This document shows positions 49,195-55,373 of a stretch of DNA of 55,373 nt, one piece after another. Positions within the stretch are counted from its first letter, which is position 1. Each line of letters begins with the position of its first letter. A program made the position numbers and the translations under genes. Source of the DNA: a virus; the IMG/VR virus record IMGVR_UViG_3300027899_000016, positions 1 through 55,373 of that record, one strand, 5' to 3'. Below the pieces are notes generated by a model. It did not search any database, was not told the DNA's origin, and saw only the letters and a program-made list of their open reading frames with translations.

Positions 49195-49227
49195 ATATAC
49201 TAAAAATTATGCACTTTAGCAAATATA
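49195..49227 (-). promoter_or_regulatory. Candidate promoter for the tail operon
   Basis: Directly after the terminator, the minus strand reads TATATTTG at 49220-49227, an exact match to the Bacteroidota -7 box TAnnTTTG. TTAGTATAT follows at 49195-49203, 13 bases before the ATG of the 193-residue gene. A TTTTG lies just upstream but much closer than the usual -33 box, so a standard host promoter is only partly supported. A phage-specific promoter is equally possible. Confidence 0.4.
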
Positions 49228-49231
49228 AGCA

Positions 49232-49260
49232 TAAAACAAAACCCCCGCTAGTGCGAGGGC
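49232..49260 (-). terminator. Intrinsic terminator after the 181-residue gene
   Basis: In the minus-strand RNA a 7-bp GC-rich stem (CCCUCGC with GCGGGGG, one G-U pair, bases 49242-49259) closes an ACUA loop and is followed by UUUUGUUUU (49233-49241). On the plus strand the G-U pair becomes a C-A mismatch, which supports minus orientation. It separates the appendage genes from the tail-ring operon. The remaining bases up to the 181-residue stop (49261-49298) hold nothing recognisable. Confidence 0.85.
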
Positions 49261-49298
49261 TTTGCCTTGTTGTCACAGAAACCAACAACTGTAACTTC

Positions 49299-49844
49299 TT
49301 AGAATATTAATACGGCTCTTAACCTTGTTGTTGTACCCATAGGTCTTACAATACCAATAGTAATTAAACCTGTTGTATCATTTACAGATACACCATAGAA
49401 TTCTGTTGGAGATTCATATGGTTGAAGGAGTTTCCAAACACCTGCAGAAAGATACCAAAGACTAATAACAAAATCTGAAGGTTCAGAACCACTTAAACTA
49501 CATAAAGATGGTGTAATACCGCATGCTGCTAATTCAGCTTGTGTAATTGTAAGTGTTGTATTATCAAAGTTTGTATTAATCTCTTTTACATATCTTAACT
49601 TCTGTTGAGTAAGTTCTTGACAGAAATATGTAGTAATTTCATTTAGAGCAACTGCTACATTAGTATCTGATGTTACTACTGTATCATCACCACATTCAAT
49701 ATCTGCACCGGTGTATATAATACACTGTGCATCAAAGACCTCAGAACACGGTTCTGGATCTGGGCATCCGGCTGGAGTTGGGCATGGTGGAAGAGTTACT
49801 AGTGCATCATCACACCCACAATTTTGACATTTATTTAGTGACAT
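49299..49844 (-). CDS. Cys-rich virion appendage protein, 181 residues
   Basis: Cys-rich N-terminal 55 residues (ten Cys before residue 52) include C41-IIYTGADIE-C51, the same short block found at the N-terminus of the 550-residue protein. A helical stretch follows (ALNEITTYFCQEL), then a beta-rich C-terminus with WYLSAGVWKLL and EFYGVSV. No signal peptide is present, so Cys residues may pair after assembly or lysis. The gene is last in its unit, directly before a terminator, and 11 bases after the 550-residue gene. I infer a small fibre, tip or adaptor protein sharing a docking module with its neighbour; no family is recognised with confidence. Confidence 0.65.
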   Translation of the reverse strand: MSLNKCQNCGCDDALVTLPPCPTPAGCPDPEPCSEVFDAQCIIYTGADIECGDDTVVTSDTNVAVALNEITTYFCQELTQQKLRYVKEINTNFDNTTLTITQAELAACGITPSLCSLSGSEPSDFVISLWYLSAGVWKLLQPYESPTEFYGVSVNDTTGLITIGIVRPMGTTTRLRAVLIF

Positions 49845-49855
49845 ATCTTATATTA

Positions 49856-51508
49856 TTATGGGCATACAATTGATAAGCCCGTTTCAGTATTACATGGATC
49901 TAGATATGCAATCATACCATCTAGACTAAGTTCAAAACCACCAATCTGATCTGGTTGAGCAGCATCACAACTAAAGTTCCAAGTATTATTAAATGTATTA
50001 GATACTAACGGAAAGTTTGCATTAGATGGTGCATTATGAATATCAGAAGCTGCTGCAATATAATTTGGTAAATATTCACCAGATCTAATGTTAGATGTTA
50101 TAAATCTAAATGGACTATTACCTACTGCAGAAGTTCCTATTGTTGTTTCTTCAATATCTAATAGAGTTTGGATTTGGAGTTGTTTAGTAGATGTAATAAA
50201 TATATTTACAATACTAGTTAAAGCTGTACCAGTAGACCCTCCTACATTAATTTGTCTTGCAATTGGTTGCCATCCTGATCTATACAGTCCATCAAAGTTA
50301 CCAGCAGTAATTGAAGTTGGTACCACTGAAGCACCATTATTAAAAGTAATTGAACCACTAGCATTGATTGAACATCCACCAACACCACTCCATGTAGTAC
50401 ATCCTTGAATTGAATTATATGCATTCAATGAAGTAAAAGGAATAACAGATCCTGGAGATGCTGGGTTTTCTAAAGGAATGTAAACATTACCTCTAAAATG
50501 AACTTGATTACCAATTCTTCTACACTGTGGTTTTGTTACTCCAGAGTAATAAGCAAAACCATTAAGATCTACCCAACCGGTATCTGTAATATTTGCTGTA
50601 ATTACATTACCTGTGTTATCTAAATTTACCGTAGCTGTGTCAGCTACTGTAATTGAGAATGTACTTACATAATTATATACATCACAGATTGCAATCCATA
50701 AGTTATTAATTGCCTCTGCTGCTGTATTTAAATTAGATGAGGTTACCCATGTACCTGCATATGCTACAGAAAATGCTGTACCAAATACAAGTGATGTATC
50801 TGCATCAGTAATACATTGAGATAATACTGCTGCAGTTATTGCAGATGCTTCTCCCGTTGCTGCTTTTAGTGCACAGTAACCATAAGTATTATCATTAAGT
50901 AAGGCATTTAAAACTGTATCAATAGGATAGTTACCTGGAGATACAACTGTTCCACTTAATGTACAATCTACCGGAATAGAAGGTAATGTAAATGTAGGAA
51001 CTGGTGCAGACTCTAAAGCTGTAACTCTAAGATCTAAACTTGTTATACTAGCTTGAATAGTTGCAATTTCTGTTACAAGGGAACAAACTTTAATACCGAT
51101 TGCTTGAGCATATTGAGAAACAGTCATTACTGTTACACCACCTACTACAAAACATGGTGCAACTGTAACTAATGTATCAGCACCTGTAGATTTAGTTGTA
51201 GTATTTGTTGCTGGATCAGCAATTGAAGTTACTTCAGTTTGTAAAGCACAAATTTGTTCAATTAAAAACTGAATGAGTGCTTGAAAATCATTTGGTGCAC
51301 AGGCAGTTAAATTGAAACATGACAAATCATAATTTGTTACATTCAAGATATCTAGAACAGTACATAGTTCTGCAGCAAGCTTAGCTACTACATCAGATAC
51401 TGTATCACCCGCACATAGTTTAATGCACGGAATATCAGGACCCTGCCAAATAACACAGTTAGATGAAATTGGGCTGCAAGGTTTGTTATCTAGATTCAAA
51501 GGTTTCAT
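49856..51508 (-). CDS. Probable tail/head fibre protein, 550 residues
   Basis: The N-terminus has C18-VIWQGPDIP-C28 then IKLCAGDTVSDVVAKLA, a block I associate with fibre-type proteins of crAss-like phages and also present in degenerate form in the 181-residue neighbour. A short coiled-coil-like segment follows (IATIQASITSLDLRVTALES, about residues 147-168), typical of trimeric fibres. The rest is Thr/Ser/Asn/Gly-rich and beta-rich, with CRRIGNQVHFRGNVYIPL near residue 330, resembling a phage fibre tip. The start is preceded by TTAGTATAT 7 bases upstream. Likely role: receptor binding or appendage formation; the receptor cannot be guessed. Confidence 0.7.
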   Translation of the reverse strand: MKPLNLDNKPCSPISSNCVIWQGPDIPCIKLCAGDTVSDVVAKLAAELCTVLDILNVTNYDLSCFNLTACAPNDFQALIQFLIEQICALQTEVTSIADPATNTTTKSTGADTLVTVAPCFVVGGVTVMTVSQYAQAIGIKVCSLVTEIATIQASITSLDLRVTALESAPVPTFTLPSIPVDCTLSGTVVSPGNYPIDTVLNALLNDNTYGYCALKAATGEASAITAAVLSQCITDADTSLVFGTAFSVAYAGTWVTSSNLNTAAEAINNLWIAICDVYNYVSTFSITVADTATVNLDNTGNVITANITDTGWVDLNGFAYYSGVTKPQCRRIGNQVHFRGNVYIPLENPASPGSVIPFTSLNAYNSIQGCTTWSGVGGCSINASGSITFNNGASVVPTSITAGNFDGLYRSGWQPIARQINVGGSTGTALTSIVNIFITSTKQLQIQTLLDIEETTIGTSAVGNSPFRFITSNIRSGEYLPNYIAAASDIHNAPSNANFPLVSNTFNNTWNFSCDAAQPDQIGGFELSLDGMIAYLDPCNTETGLSIVCP

Positions 51509-51515
51509 ATCTATA

Positions 51516-51524
51516 ATATACTAA
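51516..51524 (-). promoter_or_regulatory. TTAGTATAT motif before the 550-residue gene
   Basis: The minus strand reads TTAGTATAT here, within the 19-base gap, 7 bases before the ATG at 51508. The same nine bases occur before two other starts (34645-34653 and 49195-49203) at 10 and 13 bases. It may be a transcription or translation initiation element; chance in AT-rich leaders is not excluded. Confidence 0.3.
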
Positions 51525-51527
51525 TTA

Positions 51528-53417
51528 TTAATGAGAATTACAAGTTCTAAGTGTTGTTCCACAGCTACATCCACATGTTGAAGGTGGGCAGTCACATGTG
51601 TTTACTTCACACATGTATTCTGGATCTCTTAGAGCTTCTAAATCTATAAGTTCTTTTTTAATTAACCACTTGTTATCTTCTTCAGGACAACAGTTACTAA
51701 TGCCATATCTTAATTCAAGCACAGATTTGTATAATACTTCTGCAGACTTACAAGTTATCTTTTCATATTTTTCTGTACTACAGATTGGTGTTACATATCC
51801 TGGTTCAACATTTCTCTTTGGATAGATTTGAGGAGGACATACACCATTAGTACAATTACCAAATGTTTCAACATAATCTGTTGCAAAAGAAGTAAGAAGT
51901 AACTTCATGCAAATTCTATCAGATCTTTCTCCTGAAAGAAGTGATATAGTTTGTACTACACCATTGCAATCTACATAATCATAGTTATGAGCTACTGCAT
52001 CATGATTTTTAATTCTTTTACAAACACAAGGAAAACTATTAAGACATTCTAAACATGAACTATATTCATTTAGTATATCTCCAAGAACTCCAGATCCTGT
52101 ACTTGTTTGAGAAACAGAAACTGTCCAGCAAGTAGTAGGACACCATTCAAGAATGATAGTACTTCCTACATAATCAGAAAGATCTGTTGATGTAATTATA
52201 GGAGCTTCTGTATCTGTACAATCTGTGAGTCGATAATAAGTAGTCTTACATGCTTCACAATCTGTAAATTCCTGAGCTACAGTTACATCTACATCTGATG
52301 GAATTGGGTTTGGATAGACATCTACAATCCAACAACCTGGACAATCTGGACTGAGTTCTACTACTTGACCTACATATCCACTAAGATCATTTGAAGTATA
52401 AATAGTAGTACCCAAATCATCACAGTTTGTAAGTGTGTAATTTGGACCTGCTGTACATGTAGCACAATCTGCAAATGCTTGAGTTACAACAACATCAATT
52501 GCACAGTCACAATCTACAACATCATTTACAGTCCAACAGTTAGTATAACCATCTATAATTACTACTTGACCTAATGATGCAAATGGTGATAATGATTGAG
52601 CTGTTGTATAAATAGGATCTTCTATACCAGCACAGTCTACAAGTTCATAACATTCTGTAGGACATAAACCATCTATACAATCACCATGATTTATAATTGT
52701 AAGATTTGGTCCAGCAGCTGGAGTTGTAAATGGATATACTTTAGAACAATCTTTCCAATAACCATTTACAAATGTGCTTACTGGATTGCCATCACAGTCA
52801 ACATAATCTAGTTTTGCTGTACCAATTATTTCATAACACTCACATGCACATGGACATGGTATATCTCCATCTACAACTACAGTAATTGCATTATCACAAT
52901 CCGGAGCAAGAGTTACCATGTAACAATCAAACCCAGAATCTGCATCTACTTGTATTGATGCACTACCACCAACATATGCTGATAAATCTGTATTAGTAGT
53001 AAGTGGAGGAACACTACCATCACATGAGTATATAGTATAACACTGAGCTACACAATCTGGACAAAATCCAGGTTCTTCATCACCACATGGTGTTTCATAT
53101 GTAGTAGTACTATCCCAAATATAGTTACCTCCAAAATTAGTGGGTACTATTTGTAAGTTTCCATAATTAGACCCATTAATTGGATTTCCTGGAGCTGAAG
53201 CATCACCTCTAAATATTCTATAACATTGATTTGTTAAAGGAACATAACTATCAGTTAATGGATCATAACCAATTGCTGAAGGACCATTGTATATATTAAT
53301 ACCTAAGTTAGGTTGTACAGTTGTACTATTAAAACTAAAGTACACCGTATTTCCTCCACAGCATGGTTCAAAACCAAAGTATGATGCAGAGAGTCCAGGA
53401 GGAGGAAATTTTGTCAT
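51528..53417 (-). CDS. Cys-rich repeat virion protein, 629 residues
   Basis: About 50 Cys in 629 residues. Four copies of a 65-70-residue repeat (residues about 125-192, 256-322, 326-390 and 394-458) follow the plan: Y-x-L/I-x2-C, a Thr-rich turn, DLSxYVG, a C-x-C-W core and a closing C-x2-C. Two copies of another unit with YVDCxG and GxCxxGxCP lie at about 194-253 and 465-528. The C-terminal 80 residues are helical, then a very Cys-rich tail. No signal peptide. The DLSxYVG-type repeat is one I associate with surface proteins of Bacteroidota phages, but its function is unknown to me. By position before the fibre gene I infer an elongated appendage, stabilised by disulfides or metal. It begins 3 bases after the 61-residue gene. 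Confidence 0.75.
   Translation of the reverse strand: MTKFPPPGLSASYFGFEPCCGGNTVYFSFNSTTVQPNLGINIYNGPSAIGYDPLTDSYVPLTNQCYRIFRGDASAPGNPINGSNYGNLQIVPTNFGGNYIWDSTTTYETPCGDEEPGFCPDCVAQCYTIYSCDGSVPPLTTNTDLSAYVGGSASIQVDADSGFDCYMVTLAPDCDNAITVVVDGDIPCPCACECYEIIGTAKLDYVDCDGNPVSTFVNGYWKDCSKVYPFTTPAAGPNLTIINHGDCIDGLCPTECYELVDCAGIEDPIYTTAQSLSPFASLGQVVIIDGYTNCWTVNDVVDCDCAIDVVVTQAFADCATCTAGPNYTLTNCDDLGTTIYTSNDLSGYVGQVVELSPDCPGCWIVDVYPNPIPSDVDVTVAQEFTDCEACKTTYYRLTDCTDTEAPIITSTDLSDYVGSTIILEWCPTTCWTVSVSQTSTGSGVLGDILNEYSSCLECLNSFPCVCKRIKNHDAVAHNYDYVDCNGVVQTISLLSGERSDRICMKLLLTSFATDYVETFGNCTNGVCPPQIYPKRNVEPGYVTPICSTEKYEKITCKSAEVLYKSVLELRYGISNCCPEEDNKWLIKKELIDLEALRDPEYMCEVNTCDCPPSTCGCSCGTTLRTCNSH
51834..53045 (-). 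repeat. Protein-level tandem repeats in the 629-residue gene
   Basis: This stretch encodes four type-A units (DLSxYVG ... CW ... CxxC) and two type-B units (YVDCxG ... GxCxxGxCP), in the order A-B-A-A-A-B. Similarity is clear in the protein but modest in the DNA, so the duplications are old. The unit number could vary between related phages. Confidence 0.7.
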
Positions 53418-53420
53418 AGT

Positions 53421-53606
53421 TTATTTATTATATCTATCTTTTCCCCAGACTTGATTTGTCTGAGATACTGTTGCCATTGTTTGTCTTTGTTTTAATTGTT
53501 CTTCATATGTATTAGCACACTTAGAACATACAGTTTTGCCATCTGATGCTTGTCTCTTCTGACACCCGCATGACATTTTGTTTCTACAGTTTGGACATGT
53601 TGCCAT
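53421..53606 (-). CDS. 61-residue Cys-rich (zinc-ribbon-like) protein
   Basis: Six Cys lie in the first 30 residues: C4-x2-C7, C13-x-C15 and C27-x2-C30. The CPNC and CSKC knuckles fit a zinc ribbon. The C-terminal half is polar and Gln-rich. It sits between the conserved 187-residue structural gene and the Cys-rich 629-residue gene, with gaps of 21 and 3 bases. It could be a small structural protein, a nucleic-acid-binding regulator, or a factor for folding the neighbouring Cys-rich proteins. No family is assigned. Confidence 0.65.
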   Translation of the reverse strand: MATCPNCRNKMSCGCQKRQASDGKTVCSKCANTYEEQLKQRQTMATVSQTNQVWGKDRYNK

Positions 53607-53627
53607 ATTTTGTTGGTTTTAAGATTA

Positions 53628-54191
53628 TTAACAGTTTACACAATCTAACTTGTTTAGAAGTTTAAGTGCATAGTTATATAGTGACATTCCCTTTTGTGGC
53701 TCATGACAGTATTCTACTTTAGCCTTAGCAGCTTCTAAATACATTTTAATTAGACCTAGTGCTTCAAGTCTTTGTTTAGTTTTGAGAGGTGGTTCACATG
53801 CATTTGCATCTACCTCACATAAAGTTTTATAATATCTATTAAGAGCATAGCTTATTCTCATATGATTGTATTCTACAAATACCTGATCATTGGGAGATAC
53901 ACTATACTTAATTACATAAATACCATCTGGCAAATTTGCATACTGTGTTCCACAATTACTTGTTTGTAAGTTAAGATCACATGCTGTTAGTGTTATATGC
54001 CCACTTGCTACAAATTCTGTCATAGGTGTCCCTTCTAGTTGCACAGAGTATGCAAATCCGGGAACAGTTACATTTAGTGTAGGACATACTACTCCTGGTA
54101 ACAAATCAGAATATACACTAGTATCCATAATTTTTAGGACACAGGTATTCATGACTGTTGGAACTTCTAAACTTAATACGTGATTAGCCAT
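53628..54191 (-). CDS. Conserved structural protein, 187 residues
   Basis: The N-terminal half is beta-rich (HVLSLEVPTV, MDTSVYS, VTVPGFAYSV) and leads to LPDGIYVIKYSVSPND and VEYNHMRISYALNRYY. The C-terminal half is helical with AAKAKVEYCHEPQKG and a CVNC end. I associate this pattern with a conserved gene near the capsid gene of Bacteroidota phages, possibly a head-tail or head-surface component; the exact role is unknown to me. It follows the capsid-like gene across a terminator, so it is probably expressed at a lower level by read-through or from an unseen promoter. Confidence 0.7.
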   Translation of the reverse strand: MANHVLSLEVPTVMNTCVLKIMDTSVYSDLLPGVVCPTLNVTVPGFAYSVQLEGTPMTEFVASGHITLTACDLNLQTSNCGTQYANLPDGIYVIKYSVSPNDQVFVEYNHMRISYALNRYYKTLCEVDANACEPPLKTKQRLEALGLIKMYLEAAKAKVEYCHEPQKGMSLYNYALKLLNKLDCVNC

Positions 54192-54203
54192 AGGTATTTA
54201 ATA

Positions 54204-54242
54204 AAAAAAGGGGATAGGAGTTTGTAACTCTTCTCCCCTTTT
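54204..54242 (-). terminator. Intrinsic terminator after the capsid-like gene
   Basis: In the minus-strand RNA a 9-bp stem AAAAGGGGA/UCCCCUUUU (54206-54242) encloses an internal loop, a second 5-bp stem GAGUU/AACUC and an ACA loop, then a run of six U (54204-54209) and UAUU. It lies between the stop at 54265 and the next ATG at 54191. Bases 54243-54264 show nothing else. Confidence 0.85.
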
Positions 54243-54264
54243 AGATTTTTATTCTTCTTTACTC

Positions 54265-55373
54265 TTAGTTACAAGAAACTACATTGTAAGGATTGTACAA
54301 TGGAAGTGCTGGGAAATTAACACCAACATTACATACAGTATTACAAGTAAATGCTTCAACGTTACATGCATTATCACAACCAGTTAACCAAGCAGTCACA
54401 TCACTTACAAAAGTAGGAATTGGATTAGTTGAGAAAATAGTCAATGCATACTGATCATTATCAAATGTTCCAGATGGGTTGTTGAAACGTGGTACATTGT
54501 GAATAAGTACATATCTGTAGTATAATGCTCCACGGTCAATTGCACCAATGATCTGGTTACCTTGAGTAATCTCACGGATACGGAAATCAGTAGCCAAGAA
54601 GTTTTGTCTGTAAGACTCAGAAAGAACAAGTTCTCTAAGAACTGTTTCACCAAGACCTTGAACTTGAAGACCATCACATTGTGTAACTACACAAAGTGTT
54701 TGGAACAAACAAGGATCACCTGTATAGTCTACTTCAGAAGCATAAAGTTTAACTGGCTCTTTTTCATAGAAGTCAGAAACTTGGAATGTACAGTCACCAA
54801 ATCTTGTGTCAACATAAGCACCGTTAAGGATAAGACCAGCACATCTACCATCTACGTGAGCAGTAGCAGGATATAAATCCCAAGTAGTTGCACCATTTGC
54901 AGCTAAGAAAGCAGCAGATGTTCCTGGAGCATATAATAGTTGACCATTTTCAGCTTGTACAACTGGTTGAATAAATGGAGCAATGATTGGGTTATTTACA
55001 ATTGCATTAGCCCATTTGATCATTACTTCAGTTGAGTCAACTGCAGTTGGAGCAATAGCATCTGGTGCACAACATCCTGTGTATGCGTCAACAGTTGCAT
55101 AAGCATTGTGGTTTAAGAAACGTAATGCAGGAGAACCTTTTACATCCAAACGAAGGTAGTAAGTCTCACCACATAAAAATTCTTTGCAGCAGTCAGCATC
55201 AGTACCACAACCAACTTGTGGATGTGCTTCAGTTACATCAGTGATTGTATATACTGCAAGAGTACCAGGAGTTCCTGAAGGTGAGTTGATTGTTACAGTA
55301 TTACCTACAACATATCCTTTACCTGGATTAACAATACCTGTTACTGTTGGTACACCACCAGCAATAGTAATTG
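54265..55373 (-). CDS. Probable major capsid protein, C-terminal 368 residues (start outside window)
   Basis: The frame is open from base 55373 to a TAA at 54265. A TTG at 55149 is an internal Leu, since the upstream codons read on without a stop, including GYVVGNTVTI and CGETYYLRLDVKG. Segments such as SPALRFLNHNAY, GAYVDTRFGDCTFQ, FRIREITQG and VPRFNNPSGTFDNDQY resemble what I know of capsid proteins in large Bacteroidota phages. Supporting context: it is directly followed by a strong terminator, as expected for an abundant product, and precedes the appendage and tail genes. It is Cys-rich for a capsid protein. A different abundant head protein cannot be excluded because the N-terminal part is missing. 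Confidence 0.6.
   Translation of the reverse strand, partial: ITIAGGVPTVTGIVNPGKGYVVGNTVTINSPSGTPGTLAVYTITDVTEAHPQVGCGTDADCCKEFLCGETYYLRLDVKGSPALRFLNHNAYATVDAYTGCCAPDAIAPTAVDSTEVMIKWANAIVNNPIIAPFIQPVVQAENGQLLYAPGTSAAFLAANGATTWDLYPATAHVDGRCAGLILNGAYVDTRFGDCTFQVSDFYEKEPVKLYASEVDYTGDPCLFQTLCVVTQCDGLQVQGLGETVLRELVLSESYRQNFLATDFRIREITQGNQIIGAIDRGALYYRYVLIHNVPRFNNPSGTFDNDQYALTIFSTNPIPTFVSDVTAWLTGCDNACNVEAFTCNTVCNVGVNFPALPLYNPYNVVSCN

Noticed and set aside
49220-49241. A complete Bacteroidota -33/-7 promoter
   Set aside because: The -7 box is exact, but the only TTTG-like box lies about 9 bases upstream, too close for the usual spacing, so only a candidate promoter is listed.
54265-55149. A 294-residue gene starting with TTG at 55149
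   Set aside because: The frame continues upstream without a stop to the window edge and encodes plausible protein, so 55149 is an internal Leu codon.
1-55373. tRNA genes, CRISPR arrays, insertion sequences, attachment sites or a replication origin
   Set aside because: No cloverleaf-like, evenly repeated or transposase-like sequence was seen, and non-coding space is too short for most of these.

Overview
The window looks like the virion-protein half of a large tailed phage genome of the crAss-like (Crassvirales-type) lineage, with a host most likely in the Bacteroidota. Every supported gene lies on the minus strand, so transcription runs from base 55373 towards base 1. Coding density is close to complete; the longest non-coding gap is 117 bases (49182-49298). 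The DNA is AT-rich. Start codons have AT-rich leaders and no clear Shine-Dalgarno box, as in Bacteroidota and their phages. Of 16 visible stop codons 14 are TAA, two are TGA and none is TAG; all frames read cleanly in the standard code. No tRNA, CRISPR array, insertion sequence, integrase, terminase, portal or replication gene was seen.

Layout in the direction of transcription. (1) 55373-53628: the C-terminal part of a probable capsid protein that enters from outside the window, a strong terminator, then a conserved 187-residue structural protein. (2) 53606-49299: a 61-residue Cys-rich miniprotein followed by three Cys-rich, beta-rich proteins (629, 550 and 181 residues), probably virion appendages or fibres; a second terminator with a possible promoter closes this unit. 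(3) 49181-41268: three compact conserved proteins (193, 220 and 359 residues), probable tail-ring components, then a 1,864-residue muzzle/stabilisation protein, joined by 1-4 base stop/start overlaps. (4) 41268-27759: three large modular proteins (2,191, 1,530 and 757 residues) sharing many short GG motifs; the first also carries a lysozyme domain, an amidase domain and two HExxH peptidase signatures. (5) 27684-1: four giant, nearly contiguous genes: a 1,006-residue helical protein, a 2,237-residue coiled-coil protein ending in a PD-(D/E)XK nuclease-like domain, a 4,903-residue protein carrying the DFDVD signature of crAss-type virion RNA polymerase, and a gene of more than 1,080 residues cut by the window edge.

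Inferred biology: capsid, appendages and tail barrel (units 1-3) are built first. The lytic modular protein and the giant cargo proteins (units 4-5) would be packed in the virion, open the envelope and enter the cell together with the polymerase, which would transcribe early phage genes. The points most worth following are the embedding of the polymerase with peptidase-like, SLOG-like and ASCH-like modules in one chain, the reiterated GG-containing peptide module across three neighbouring proteins, and the four enzyme signatures in the 2,191-residue protein. All family assignments come from reading motifs by eye; no database search was possible.
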